60,307 nucleotides of DNA, from the NCBI GenBank assembly GCA_964612565.1, contig CAZTDP010000006.1, forward strand, positions 1 through 60,307. Reading direction: 5' to 3'. The DNA is from CAZTDP01 sp964612565 (lineage in GTDB: Bacteria > Patescibacteriota > WWE3 > UBA101185 > UBA10185). Shown here piece after piece: positions 42,358 through 50,494 of this stretch (within the stretch, counting starts at the first letter, position 1; every line of letters begins with the position of its first letter). Both the position numbers and the translations under genes were made by a program. The notes below the pieces were generated by a model. It saw only the letters and a list, made by a program, of their open reading frames with translations. It did no database searches and was not told the origin of the DNA.

Positions 42358-42975
42358 CTACTCGTAGAGGGTGATGGGCGTTGCCGCTGTGGTGGACGTG
42401 CGGATCCGAGGAATCAGCGTCGTGTGCTTCTCGCCGGCTGTGCAGGGGAGAATGTCAGCCTCTCCGTTGGTGCGATAGAAGCCAACGTTTGCTGCAGATC
42501 CACCGCGAACAGCGTGGAATGGCTCCTGCTGAGCGTCGAACGAGCGCCGTGGGCACTCGAGGTCAACCCACCCGAACGTCCACGCGCCCGAGGTGTTCGC
42601 TTGCGCGCCAACGGCAACACTGGTCACGGCGCCGTCTAGCGGACCGTCTGCGACGAATGTCGCGTTGCCGTCAGTTCCAACAACAGTGGCTGTGCGGGTG
42701 ACCGCGACGCCCTTGTAGGTGCCGGTGAAGACGATGGTCGAGCCGTTCGTGTAGCTGCCGGCGGAGCTCGAGGCGGTAGCCGATGGCCACTGCGCCCATC
42801 CGGACTTGCCGTCTGGGCTCGGGGTCTTCGCTGCGCCGTTGAGGTTCGCTCCGGTGTACGTCTGGTCGGTTGCCGCAGTCGCGATTGTGGTCTTGATCGC
42901 GTCGGCGTCGGCGATGTTCGCCGTCACAAACGTCCACGCGTTAGGTGACGCGCCTGTGTAGCCTGGCTGGCTCAT
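42358..42975 (-). CDS. Hypothetical virion protein, 205 aa
   Basis: Thr/Ala/Gly-rich, beta-structured product with an Ig-like feel (STIVFTGTYKGVAVTRTAT). TAATG coupling to the upstream gene. Its place between terminase and portal is unusual for a structural gene; perhaps a capsid surface or fibre protein. Confidence 0.5.
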   Translation of the reverse strand: MSQPGYTGASPNAWTFVTANIADADAIKTTIATAATDQTYTGANLNGAAKTPSPDGKSGWAQWPSATASSSAGSYTNGSTIVFTGTYKGVAVTRTATVVGTDGNATFVADGPLDGAVTSVAVGAQANTSGAWTFGWVDLECPRRSFDAQQEPFHAVRGGSAANVGFYRTNGEADILPCTAGEKHTTLIPRIRTSTTAATPITLYE

Positions 42976-43598
42976 TAGGGCACCGCGTAGAGGACTTCGA
43001 CCGTGACAGAGCCCGCGGTAAGCGCGGCGAGGTTGTGGCTCGCGTCAGGCGTGAACGTCGCGAGGACCTGCGCCTCGGAGAAGTTTCCGTAAGGCCGCGT
43101 TGCTGTGCCGCCTCCAACGGAGTACCAAGCGGCAGCGGTCCCGCCGAGAACGTTCAAGGCGTTCATCAGCGCGGTAGTCGCACCGGAGATTCCGAGCGAC
43201 ATGGTACAGGTCGACACCGATCCACCGGTAAACTGCGTGGTCAGATACGCCTGGGCGAACAGCACATTCGCGCCGGCTGGGAGAGCTGCGCCAACGTTGA
43301 TCGCTTGCGCGGTGTTGTTGGTGTCCTCGGTCAGATCAGCGTGAGTGATCGTGAGCACGCGCTTCTTGACCCCGCTCGGGATCATGCGCCCGCCAGCCGT
43401 GACGGCGATTCCGCCCTCGGACGCTGCGGCAGCCGAGCGGTATTGGTAGACCGTCTCAGTCGTCGAACAGAAGTAGAGTTGCCCCTCGACGAGTACATAT
43501 AGCGGAAGCGCGGCGAGTTCCGCAGAAGTGCCGACGCCGCCGATTCGTTCGCTGACCTGGCGCGCAGCTAGGTCGCCGTGGATGATCTTTCCAGTCAT
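42975..43598 (-). CDS. Hypothetical virion protein, 207 aa
   Basis: ATG 43598 has AAGGA 8 bases upstream. Short helical start, then beta-rich sequence with YVLVEGQLYFCSTTETVYQY and a Gly/Ala/Thr-rich second half ending in VTVEVLYAVP. Resembles surface-exposed virion proteins; no family. Confidence 0.5.
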   Translation of the reverse strand: MTGKIIHGDLAARQVSERIGGVGTSAELAALPLYVLVEGQLYFCSTTETVYQYRSAAAASEGGIAVTAGGRMIPSGVKKRVLTITHADLTEDTNNTAQAINVGAALPAGANVLFAQAYLTTQFTGGSVSTCTMSLGISGATTALMNALNVLGGTAAAWYSVGGGTATRPYGNFSEAQVLATFTPDASHNLAALTAGSVTVEVLYAVP

Positions 43599-43628
43599 GG
43601 AGTTTTTCCTTACGGCGCCGAGCGCCAA

Positions 43629-45248
43629 TCAACCGAATCCGCCAGGGGCATCGTAGCCTCCCCAGCGGGACATGTCTTCGAAGAGGCCGTCGTTGTCGAC
43701 TGGCCTTGCATCTTCCTTGATCTGGTCCAGCGACAACACGAACGCGCTCACCAAGTCACCGTGGGCCCAGTTGACCTCGGGCGAGAAGATGCGAACGCCA
43801 CCACCGCTCGTAGGCTTCTTCACGACGTCACGAAGCTGGTTAGCTAGTCGCTGGAACTGTGGCGGGATGTCGATCTTGTTTGCGTGGAGCAGGTCCCTGA
43901 CTCGCGTGTATGAGTCGATCTTCCCCTGCTGGCCGCCTACACACGGAGTGAGCCAAACACCATCCGGGAGATGCTCCCGAGCGGCTTCTAGCTCGTGGTG
44001 GTCGACTTCGATTTCATTCGCCCCATGGCGCTGAGCCACAGACGAAAAGTCCTTGATGACCTCGGAGAGCTTGAGCGGGGCGCCCTTGGTTGGCTTCTTC
44101 TCGACGACCTCGGCGACCAGGTATCTGCCGTCTTTCTCGTGAACCACAACGACGGCCGCGGAGTTGCGAACAAGAGCAAGATCGCCGCCAACGCCAACCC
44201 GAACGCCTCGCGGGGCATCTGTTCGCGGCTCGACGTCTACATTGACACGGCACGCGTCGCGGTCGAAGAAGTTCGATCCGCCCACCACCATGAACTGGGC
44301 CCCGAACTCTCGGAGCGCGTTGTCAGGGTCGCGGGATTCCTCGCGGGCAACCGCGTCGATGTTCCGCTGTGTCGGAAGCATCAACAGCGTCGGCGCCGTG
44401 ACGGCTATTGCTGTTACTGGGTGGCCGAAGTTGAGCTTGAACTCGTCGAATAGCAGTCCAGCCTCTGCCCATGGCGTCGAAGCGACGACGACCATGCCGC
44501 CGGGGAGAACGCGTGCGGTAACGGCCTGGAACACGTCCCGGTCGTTGACAACATAGGACTGGTCACGAAAGAACGCACACTCGTCGAGGACAGCCGAAAC
44601 GAGCGACTTGCCACGAAGACCAGCGCCGCCGCGCCCAGCTGCTCGACAGAGGATTGAAACCGTCTGTCCGTCTGGTCGCCGCAGAACGATTGAGTCGGCG
44701 TTGTCAGCAACAACCAACCCGGATAGCTCCTGGTCTGCGTTGATTGCCCCCTTGGCGTAGTTGAGCGTCTGGTGTGCGAGACCAAGATCGGGTGCCACCA
44801 CGAGGGCCACCGCAACCTCACCAGGGGCGAGGGTAGATAGGTCCGCGTAGATCGCCCGGTAAACCGAGTACAGCGCCGAGAGCAGGTATGACTTGCCACC
44901 GCGGGCGCCGCAGACTGCCACCAGAATGGCGCGGGTAACCGGAGGGAACCTGTCGACGTCGCCGAATAGCTTGCGTGCTATCTCCAGGTCGCCAGGCGGC
45001 AGATCTATCGGGTCAACGCCGTCGAAGACGACCGTGACCATGACGCGCTGTGCCTCAGAGAGGGAGCGCGTGGAATCTTGGAGGCGGACCAGGCGGGAGG
45101 CGAAGTCGACGAAGCGTGGCTGGTCGACGATGACCTGCTTGGCATCAGTGAACCGCCGCGGACTCGTCTGCGTCCTCTTGGCTCGCTCTTGGTCCGCCCA
45201 GGCCTTCATCGCCTGGAGCTGCTTCACCGTCTGAATCAGGTCTGACAC
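43629..45248 (-). CDS. terL: Large terminase
   Basis: 539 residues. Walker A GARGGKS (114-120), Walker B SAVLDECAFF (Asp222, Glu223), coupling motif VVASTPWAEAG, and an RNase H nuclease with GVGGDLALVRN, HHELEAAREH and a late HGDLVSAF Asp. It starts from GTG 45248 and overlaps terS by 104 bases; ATG 45209 is an alternative start. Packages DNA into proheads; headful or cos mode cannot be told from sequence. Confidence 0.85.
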   Translation of the reverse strand: MSDLIQTVKQLQAMKAWADQERAKRTQTSPRRFTDAKQVIVDQPRFVDFASRLVRLQDSTRSLSEAQRVMVTVVFDGVDPIDLPPGDLEIARKLFGDVDRFPPVTRAILVAVCGARGGKSYLLSALYSVYRAIYADLSTLAPGEVAVALVVAPDLGLAHQTLNYAKGAINADQELSGLVVADNADSIVLRRPDGQTVSILCRAAGRGGAGLRGKSLVSAVLDECAFFRDQSYVVNDRDVFQAVTARVLPGGMVVVASTPWAEAGLLFDEFKLNFGHPVTAIAVTAPTLLMLPTQRNIDAVAREESRDPDNALREFGAQFMVVGGSNFFDRDACRVNVDVEPRTDAPRGVRVGVGGDLALVRNSAAVVVVHEKDGRYLVAEVVEKKPTKGAPLKLSEVIKDFSSVAQRHGANEIEVDHHELEAAREHLPDGVWLTPCVGGQQGKIDSYTRVRDLLHANKIDIPPQFQRLANQLRDVVKKPTSGGGVRIFSPEVNWAHGDLVSAFVLSLDQIKEDARPVDNDGLFEDMSRWGGYDAPGGFG

Positions 45249-45627
45249 CCATCACCTGCCAGGATCCGAACAGGGTCCCAACCTTCTCCAGTGAGCCGGT
45301 CGCCTCGGTAATGGTTGCCTTTGGCCCGGTCTCTATGATCCTGTCCAGGAGCACGTCGATCGCTCGCTGCATCCGGCTTCGGTTGCGGCTGGCGGCCCGC
45401 TCTTTCTCCCCCGCGATCAGCTGCGACAACTCCGGACTTGCGCCCGAGTTTACCTGCGCCTGGTAGCGTTGGATCGTTCTGCGATTTACGCCAAATTCTT
45501 TCGCTGTCGCACTGACACCGAATGTCGCAGCATGCGACAACATAATCGCGATCTCGGTGTCGTCTCGGAAGGCCTTGCGGGACTTCGGAGACTGGCGCTT
45601 GCCGGTGGTCTTAGGCCTCTTGGCCAT
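45145..45627 (-). CDS. terS: Small terminase (HTH protein)
   Basis: 160 residues. The N-terminal helix-turn-helix KEFGVNRRTIQRYQAQV follows an ATAKEF helix; the middle is a long helix (ASRNRSRMQRAIDVLLDRII) for oligomerisation; the tail is acidic. It lies directly before terL. Recognises the packaging site. Confidence 0.7.
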   Translation of the reverse strand: MAKRPKTTGKRQSPKSRKAFRDDTEIAIMLSHAATFGVSATAKEFGVNRRTIQRYQAQVNSGASPELSQLIAGEKERAASRNRSRMQRAIDVLLDRIIETGPKATITEATGSLEKVGTLFGSWQVMGVRPDSDGEAAPGDEGLGGPRASQEDADESAAVH

Positions 45628-45797
45628 CTCTCAACCTGTCCAACTGCCTCGCCAGGCACCGCTCCCCGACGGAGGCGGTCAGTACGCCAGCTCTTGCCAC
45701 CAGCTTGGCCCGTGGACGCGCTTTCGCGGTTCGTCTGTGGCGTTGGAGCCAGGTGGGCGGGACGTCTATCGTGACGCGGCGTGGCATCGGGGAAAGT

Positions 45798-45836
45798 CAA
45801 CTCGCCCACCACAAGCGGGGGCGGGCAGGCGAGTTG
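45798..45836 (-). promoter_or_regulatory. Inverted repeat in late leader
   Basis: CAACTCGCC (45798-45806) and GGCGAGTTG (45828-45836) form a perfect 9-bp stem with a 21-base loop. On the minus strand it is followed by ACTTTCC, a weak U-run. Could be an attenuator or a packaging-recognition site close to terS. Confidence 0.35.
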
Positions 45837-45935
45837 GGGAAAGCTGCCAGTGGCCGGGGCCGGTCTGGCTGTTGTAGGTGTCACGGGCTTCGCGCTTCCG
45901 CCTCTCCTGGTTTGAGTAGCGTGCGCGTGTGCACC

Positions 45936-45970
45936 TATATATTGCTGCATTCTACCGGACATACCGGACA
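45936..45970 (-). promoter_or_regulatory. Candidate late promoter with tandem 9-bp repeats
   Basis: Minus-strand TATATA (45941-45936) is a good -10. At the -35 position there is no standard box but two adjacent direct copies of TACCGGACA (plus strand 45953-45961 and 45962-45970), as expected for an activator-dependent phage late promoter. It points into terS and the virion genes, about 310 bases downstream. Confidence 0.45.
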
Positions 45971-45978
45971 AACTATTT

Positions 45979-46275
45979 TCAGGCACTGCGACGTTCGAGC
46001 CTTGAAAGCCGCTCTTCGACGGTCAAAACGTCTGACTCGAGCATCCCAACTCTGTCCGTCAGGTCTTCGACGGCCGCACTCGAACCGCCACGGAGAATCT
46101 CTCGGAGGGCCCGCGCGTCTACCCGCAGTCGCCCGCGTTCGGCTCCACTTGGGCGAGTCAGCAGCCCCAGCTCTGGCCGCGCCTTATGCCGCTTCGTTAG
46201 CAGCTCATGGGCCCACGATCGCTTGATCCCCATGAGCTCAGCAGCTGCCACGAGGGAGATGGTAGCGTCCTTCAC
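45979..46275 (-). CDS. HTH protein with C-terminal coiled coil, 98 aa
   Basis: GTG 46275 overlaps the previous stop. Residues 5-30 (TISLVAAAELMGIKRSWAHE) look like an excisionase/MerR-type HTH; LRVDARALREILRG fits the wing; the end (about 68-97) is a leucine-zipper helix. Immediately upstream of the candidate late promoter, so it is a candidate late activator or a first terminase subunit. Confidence 0.55.
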   Translation of the reverse strand: MKDATISLVAAAELMGIKRSWAHELLTKRHKARPELGLLTRPSGAERGRLRVDARALREILRGGSSAAVEDLTDRVGMLESDVLTVEERLSRLERRSA

Positions 46276-46835
46276 GCTGCACCCCCGATCGCCGCCTGTG
46301 CCCGAAGCAGTCCCCACATGGTGTGCGCTTGCTCGAGCTCCCGGGCTGCCAGGTTCTCGGCCCACCGGTTGCCGCCCTTCTTTGGGGCGCCGTCGAGTAG
46401 CCGCGCCACTTGGCATCGGTGGGACTCGTCTTGCCGGTGCGTCTCGTCAACATTGGCCGCTGCCACCATGGCCACTACAGCCAGGTCACCTAGCTGCCCA
46501 TGGAGGCCCGGCGGTAGCTTCTCGCGGCTGTAGCAGTACCGCGCCGCCAAGAGCCACCGGTGATAGAGCGAGAGCGCTTCCCAGGTGGCCTCGCATCGGC
46601 GCGCGCGCCCGAAGTTCCGATGTAGCAGAACGAGCTCGGGCCCGTTCTCGAACGGCTCAATCCGGATGATGCCGCAGCCCTTCGTGCCCTTGCACCCGCC
46701 TGTCCCGCCGCGCTCAATGACGGCGACGAGCCCGCCGAAGTTCGAGCGCTCGCCCATCAGTCGCGCCACTTCGGTCAGGTACCACTCGACCTCTCTGTTG
46801 TATCCGCCACGCTGAGTCGTTGACTTTCCCGTCAT
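46272..46835 (-). CDS. Hypothetical protein, 187 aa
   Basis: ATG 46835. Pattern: EVEWYLTEVARLMGER, a Gly/Cys loop GGTGGCKGTKGCGI, then helices (YHRWLLAARYCYSREK). Unknown; the Cys loop may bind metal. Its position, just before the late promoter, is that of phage late regulators. The Shine-Dalgarno is inside a hairpin loop (46837-46861). Confidence 0.5.
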   Translation of the reverse strand: MTGKSTTQRGGYNREVEWYLTEVARLMGERSNFGGLVAVIERGGTGGCKGTKGCGIIRIEPFENGPELVLLHRNFGRARRCEATWEALSLYHRWLLAARYCYSREKLPPGLHGQLGDLAVVAMVAAANVDETHRQDESHRCQVARLLDGAPKKGGNRWAENLAARELEQAHTMWGLLRAQAAIGGAA

Positions 46836-46836
46836 T

Positions 46837-46861
46837 CCGTGACAAGTCCTCTCTGTCACGG
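46837..46861 (-). promoter_or_regulatory. Hairpin holding the ribosome site in its loop
   Basis: CCGTGACA (46837-46844) and TGTCACGG (46854-46861) are perfectly complementary with a 9-base spacer. On the minus strand the loop is GAGAGGACT, which is the Shine-Dalgarno of the gene starting at 46835, one base after the stem. Confidence 0.5.
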
Positions 46862-46887
46862 AGCAGCATCGGAGTTCCTTCTCGAAT

Positions 46888-46925
46888 CAGCCGCCTCGGT
46901 CGCAAGCCGGGGCGGTTGGCTTTTT
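46888..46925 (+). terminator. Hairpin with T-run on the plus strand
   Basis: CCGCC and GGCGG pair around a GC loop, an outer AGCC pairs with GGCT, and TTTTTG follows on the plus strand. No rightward gene precedes it, so it would only stop antisense transcription; on the minus strand it lies between two genes without a U-run. Confidence 0.35.
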
Positions 46926-46932
46926 GTGGGAG

Positions 46933-48285
46933 CTAGGCGGCGGTTTTTCGCTCGGGCCACAGAGCGAACGCACAACGGATCGCAAGCTCAAGATGTCCGT
47001 TTTGCTCGATCCAGTCGAGGTAATCGATCTGCTCACCGTGGAGCAACTGGTAGTCCGCAACGCTCGCTAGGACACTGACACCGTGACGCTCCATCTCAGC
47101 GTAGAGCCCGTGCCACAGGGTCCGGATCGTCTTCGAGTAGTCATCGACGTCGGCAGGAATCTGCGCCTTGATCTTCTTCACGAGACCCATTCGGCGATTG
47201 ACAGGAAACCGAAAGCGCTCTTGGCGAGTTGGCTTTGGCTCCTGAGTTCGACGAGGGGCCGGAGCGGTTGCCACTGGATGCGTTGGGTCGTTCTGTGGAG
47301 CTGGCTTAGCTGCCACCAGCAAACCCTTGAGCCCCTCGAGCAGTAGCGCGTCCCTTCGCTCGTTCGCTCGTTCCGTTGCCGCCTGTTGCTCGCGCATGAA
47401 CGCCAGGATCGTCGAGGTTGGGTCAACCAGTGGGGAGGCGACTAGCTGGTTCTCGAAGCGCTCCTGCAACGAGTCGAGGGCGGCAATAAACTCGACCGTT
47501 AGGTCATTGGCGATAGCCGTCCCCGACTTCGCAATCAGGTACATGGCCTGGCGCTTGTTATAGAGGGGCTCGTCGACCGTTCGGAAGCCATTCCCGCACG
47601 CAACGCTCTTCCGTGATACGCGGATGTGCCCGGATTTGTTCAATTGTTCGGCATGAACCGGCTTCTCAGCAAGCTCCTTCAGTGTGCTCGATCGCTCATA
47701 CCCCAACCGATCCGCCAGGTCCGTAAGCGAGACAACGGCAGCCTTGGCCGCCTGTGCGGTCTTGGCCTCAATCCGAAAGCGCCAGTCGCCCTCGTGGACC
47801 ACGATCCCGGTTTCTGACTGCGTGATGTCACTTCCGGCATTGACAGGCGACTGAACTACCTGGCTGACCGGAGCCGCCTCGACCTCGACGGTGGCCGACA
47901 CCACTCGGACGGTCTCCTCGCCCTGTGGCTTCCCCAGGTCGCGCACGAGAAGCGCCAGCTGGTCGCGCGCAACCTGGTTGTGTGGCTCGTCCGGCTTGAG
48001 AAGGGACCGGATCGTGCACTTCGCGTAGTTGATCGCTGCGGCCTTGTCCGGGTACTTCACCCGCACAAGCGGAGTCGTGGTCAGCCACTTCGCGGCGGCC
48101 TCTTCTCCGCCGAACGCCTCGATCTTGTCACTGAGCTCCCTAAGCTGGTGCATCGATAAAGCTCGGACGGTTGATGGTTTTTGCTTGTTCTTCTTGCCCA
48201 TGCTCTGCCTTTCGTAGATACGCTGCGCTCTTCGCAGCTCAAGAACCTTTGCTTGCTTGTGTGTTGTGTGTGTTATTGGTTTCAC
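46933..48285 (-). CDS. Rha/antirepressor-like regulatory protein, 450 aa
   Basis: GTG 48285 has GAGGTGA 6 bases upstream. The central segment YNKRQAMYLIAKSGTAIA followed by DLTVEFIAALDSLQE is typical of Rha and related phage antirepressor proteins; the N-terminal part is basic and helical, and the end (residues 370-450) is a separate domain with HGLYAEMERHGVS. Likely regulates phage genes or host functions at the early-late transition. Confidence 0.55.
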   Translation of the reverse strand: MKPITHTTHKQAKVLELRRAQRIYERQSMGKKNKQKPSTVRALSMHQLRELSDKIEAFGGEEAAAKWLTTTPLVRVKYPDKAAAINYAKCTIRSLLKPDEPHNQVARDQLALLVRDLGKPQGEETVRVVSATVEVEAAPVSQVVQSPVNAGSDITQSETGIVVHEGDWRFRIEAKTAQAAKAAVVSLTDLADRLGYERSSTLKELAEKPVHAEQLNKSGHIRVSRKSVACGNGFRTVDEPLYNKRQAMYLIAKSGTAIANDLTVEFIAALDSLQERFENQLVASPLVDPTSTILAFMREQQAATERANERRDALLLEGLKGLLVAAKPAPQNDPTHPVATAPAPRRTQEPKPTRQERFRFPVNRRMGLVKKIKAQIPADVDDYSKTIRTLWHGLYAEMERHGVSVLASVADYQLLHGEQIDYLDWIEQNGHLELAIRCAFALWPERKTAA

Positions 48286-48289
48286 ATTT

Positions 48290-48466
48290 TCACCTCAACC
48301 CCGCCAGCCACCTCTCGCCCTTCGCCGTGAGCCTCCGCTGCCTCGTACCCGTGACCTCGGCGCGACCATCGGCAATCATCCGGTCGATAGCGTTCGCCTT
48401 GTCGTGGGGCTTCACGTCGAGGTTGTCGGCGATGGCGGCGAGCTCGTGAAGTTGGGTGGGGGTCAT
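48290..48466 (-). CDS. 58-residue winged-helix-like protein
   Basis: A short gene filling the space between two others: ATG 48466 overlaps the previous stop (ATGA), and its stop lies 5 bases before the next start. Product: LHELAAIADNLDVKPHDKAN, AIDRMIADGRAEVTGTR, LTAKGERWLAG. The pattern, helix, helix, Arg-rich strand pair, fits a small winged helix. Confidence 0.6.
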   Translation of the reverse strand: MTPTQLHELAAIADNLDVKPHDKANAIDRMIADGRAEVTGTRQRRLTAKGERWLAGLR

Positions 48467-48774
48467 GGAGAAACCCTCGTCATGTAGTTTCTAAGTGGCA
48501 GAACGATCGGTTTCTTCTTCAGCGCCTCTCTGTTCTGCTCGAAGTAGCTACCATCCTCGAAGCTCTTGGCGAGCTTTTCGCTTACTGGAGTGACGAAAGA
48601 CACGGACATCGCTGGAAACGGAATGCCGCAAAACGTCATAACAGGAAGCGCTCCGCGGCTCACGGTTCCGCTGGCAAACACCGTCTCGCGGTACTGTCCA
48701 CGGACGCGACGGATGGACCCTGGTGGTCGCCGCCGCGCTTGGCGCAGTGCCTTGACAGCTTGGTGTAGGTTCAC
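48463..48774 (-). CDS. Hypothetical basic protein, 103 aa
   Basis: Begins NLHQAVKALRQARRR, like its upstream neighbour (NLRQAIRRLTLLARR), so the two starts are paralogous. The middle is beta-rich (VMTFCGIPFPAMSVSFVTPV). ATGA overlaps on both sides. Unknown. Confidence 0.55.
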   Translation of the reverse strand: MNLHQAVKALRQARRRPPGSIRRVRGQYRETVFASGTVSRGALPVMTFCGIPFPAMSVSFVTPVSEKLAKSFEDGSYFEQNREALKKKPIVLPLRNYMTRVSP

Positions 48775-49058
48775 GCCTTCCTCACTTCCAAAACCTCAAC
48801 CTTCGCGTCACCTGGAATCAACACGTACCCTTTCGCGTTGAGCTCCTCAACCATCTTCGAGAACATGCCTCGCAGCTTGTTCGCTGCATCCGGGCACGGG
48901 CGCCGCATCCCACGAAACGGATCGATTCTCCTGGCCTCTCGCCGACCAAACCTGTAGGCCTCGCGTTTGATCTCGGACGCAACCTGACCCTTGAGCGTCG
49001 CGAGCTTGTGACGTCGAGCGAGTAGCGTTAGGCGGCGGATGGCTTGGCGGAGGTTCAT
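48771..49058 (-). CDS. Hypothetical basic protein, 95 aa
   Basis: Starts NLRQAIRRLTLLARRHK, then a Lys/Arg-rich helix and a C-terminal strand pair (GYVLIPGDAKVEVLEV). Shares its N-terminal helix with the gene downstream, suggesting duplication. Highly basic, perhaps nucleic-acid binding. Confidence 0.55.
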   Translation of the reverse strand: MNLRQAIRRLTLLARRHKLATLKGQVASEIKREAYRFGRREARRIDPFRGMRRPCPDAANKLRGMFSKMVEELNAKGYVLIPGDAKVEVLEVRKA

Positions 49059-49249
49059 GGTTCAGCGCCTGGTTCCTTCGGCGACTCAAACGCCAGGCAT
49101 TTGCACAGCTGGCGCCCGTTAGAAACGAGGCACTTACCTCCAAACTCTCCTTCGTTGTGGATGCATAGGCACTCATCATCGCAGCAATGCTCGTACCTCT
49201 TGTGACCGCATACGCACACGTCGTCAGGGTCGCACATGTACTCGCTCAT
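49055..49249 (-). CDS. Cys-rich small protein, 64 aa
   Basis: Contains CVCGHKRYEHCCDDECLC and two further CxC-type groups, 11 Cys in all, with one or two His; a zinc or redox cluster is likely. ATGA coupling downstream. Function unknown. Confidence 0.55.
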   Translation of the reverse strand: MSEYMCDPDDVCVCGHKRYEHCCDDECLCIHNEGEFGGKCLVSNGRQLCKCLAFESPKEPGAEP

Positions 49250-49251
49250 TG

Positions 49252-49539
49252 TCAGTCACCAATCCTCTCGAGCAAGACGCGATAGGTTCCGGTTCTTGGT
49301 GGAATAACCTCAACCGGGTCGTCCTTGTCGTGGTCAAAGAACTCGGTTCCGCAGTCGATGACGTTCACGCCGTCTGGTTCAATCACCCACGGACCGCTGC
49401 CTTTCTTCCTAGCCACAACACGACCGCCATCGTTGTAGATGACCATCTCTCCAGGAAACAAACCGTCAGCGTTGAATGAACGCGATTCGCAAGTCACAGA
49501 AAAACGGCTCGCCTCTTCTTGCTTGGTTTCTTCCGTCAC
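49252..49539 (-). CDS. Hypothetical beta-rich protein, 95 aa
   Basis: GTG 49539 is preceded by AAGGAGG, one of the best ribosome sites here; the longer in-frame start would overlap the gene upstream. Beta strands VMVIYNDGGRVVARKKGSG and TGTYRVLLERIGD suggest a small barrel. Unknown. Confidence 0.55.
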   Translation of the reverse strand: MTEETKQEEASRFSVTCESRSFNADGLFPGEMVIYNDGGRVVARKKGSGPWVIEPDGVNVIDCGTEFFDHDKDDPVEVIPPRTGTYRVLLERIGD

Positions 49540-49549
49540 GCTTCCTCCT

Positions 49550-49795
49550 TCACCAGCACTTCGCGAGGCCTTTGCGCCTCCATGGCTTGCACCGCGAGGC
49601 GCCTTCCACCAGTTCCCTGCGCCTCTCTTGCCGACACGCTTTGCAGTCGTTTCGGTGTCCGTCCGGGTTGTGCGCGTCACGCTGGAAGCACGAGATTGGC
49701 CACCATTCGAGGCACTGAGTACACTGCTTGCGCCTGCCCTCGTTCGGGACTGCGCGCGGAACGAACTTGCCTTTGGTGCTGACCGGTTTTTCCAT
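49550..49795 (-). CDS. Zinc-ribbon protein, 81 aa
   Basis: ATG 49795. Layout CTQCLEWWPISCFQRD, then DGHRNDCKACRQERRR: two CxxC knuckles about 26 residues apart with a basic tail, a pattern common next to HNH-type and recombination genes in phages. Probably binds nucleic acid. Confidence 0.6.
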   Translation of the reverse strand: MEKPVSTKGKFVPRAVPNEGRRKQCTQCLEWWPISCFQRDAHNPDGHRNDCKACRQERRRELVEGASRCKPWRRKGLAKCW

Positions 49796-49867
49796 GGACC
49801 TCACCTGTCGGAATCGCTTGTAGCTCTGTTGTGACAGAGGCTCGGGGAGGGGCAAGGGGAATTGATG

Positions 49868-50494
49868 TCATATCCACCCGCCACCAAAACTCGTCTGCTC
49901 GCGCCTCGGCTGTGGCCTTCCGTATTGCGCGGCACCGATCGCGTCGTCCATATCAGCCACGCTCCTTCGTTGCTCCGCTTCACGCCTGAGATCGGCGGCC
50001 AACCTAGGCCTGTTCACCTGCATCCCGCTTGCGATCTTCTTCGCATAACGGTGCATCTTCTCCCAGTCGCGAAGGTCGTCGTCACTGCAGTGTTCCGGGG
50101 ACTGCCTGAGGTACGTCTGGGCAGTCGCTCGAGCGTCGTCGCATTGCTCGCGAGTGTCACCAAGTTTCCCGTCTAAAGCCTGCTTTCCTAGCCGAACAAG
50201 ACGAGCGCGCTCCTTCTGCCACTCGACCTCCCGATCCTGACGCTTCGCCTCCGCAATCTCGTCTCCGTGCTCGAAGATTCGCCACCATTGGGCGGCAAGT
50301 AGCGCTGCCGTGGTGCGATCTTCGATCCCCCGTAGGTCGTCCAGTGATGCTGGAGATCCTTCGCGCGGCCGCTCCGAAGGCTTTCGACGAAGCAGATGAT
50401 CGCGCCATTCAGTATCGAACGGGTAGTTCGCGTTGACCCAGCGCAACCAGCCAATGTCTGTTGTGTCGGTCGGTTTTGGTGTGTACTCGGTCAA
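49868..50494 (-). CDS. Hypothetical protein downstream of the initiator, 208 aa
   Basis: TTG 50494 overlaps the initiator stop (TTGA), with GGAG upstream. Helical, Arg/Glu-rich (EVEWQKERARLVRLGKQALD) with a conserved-looking end RREQTSFGGGWI. Lambda has the helicase loader P in this place, but I see no sequence support for that function. Confidence 0.5.
   Translation of the reverse strand: MTEYTPKPTDTTDIGWLRWVNANYPFDTEWRDHLLRRKPSERPREGSPASLDDLRGIEDRTTAALLAAQWWRIFEHGDEIAEAKRQDREVEWQKERARLVRLGKQALDGKLGDTREQCDDARATAQTYLRQSPEHCSDDDLRDWEKMHRYAKKIASGMQVNRPRLAADLRREAEQRRSVADMDDAIGAAQYGRPQPRREQTSFGGGWI

Larger units (their letters stand above)
45628..45978. other. Non-coding leader of the late operon
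   Basis: About 350 bases without a gene I can support, on either strand. It holds a promoter-like element at 45936-45970 and a 9-bp inverted repeat at 45798-45836. It separates the early leftward genes from the terminase and structural genes. Confidence 0.5.

Noticed and set aside
45486..45986. Leftward frame starting at a GTG overlapping the HTH gene and running through the late leader into terS
   Set aside because: Low-complexity Pro/Arg/Thr product, runs antiphase through terS, and occupies the presumed promoter leader; the N-terminal 90 residues could be real but have no supporting motif.
49824..49839. CTCTGT/ACAGAG hairpin near the zinc-ribbon gene
   Set aside because: Only 6 bp with no U-run and no link to a start or stop; not distinguishable from chance.
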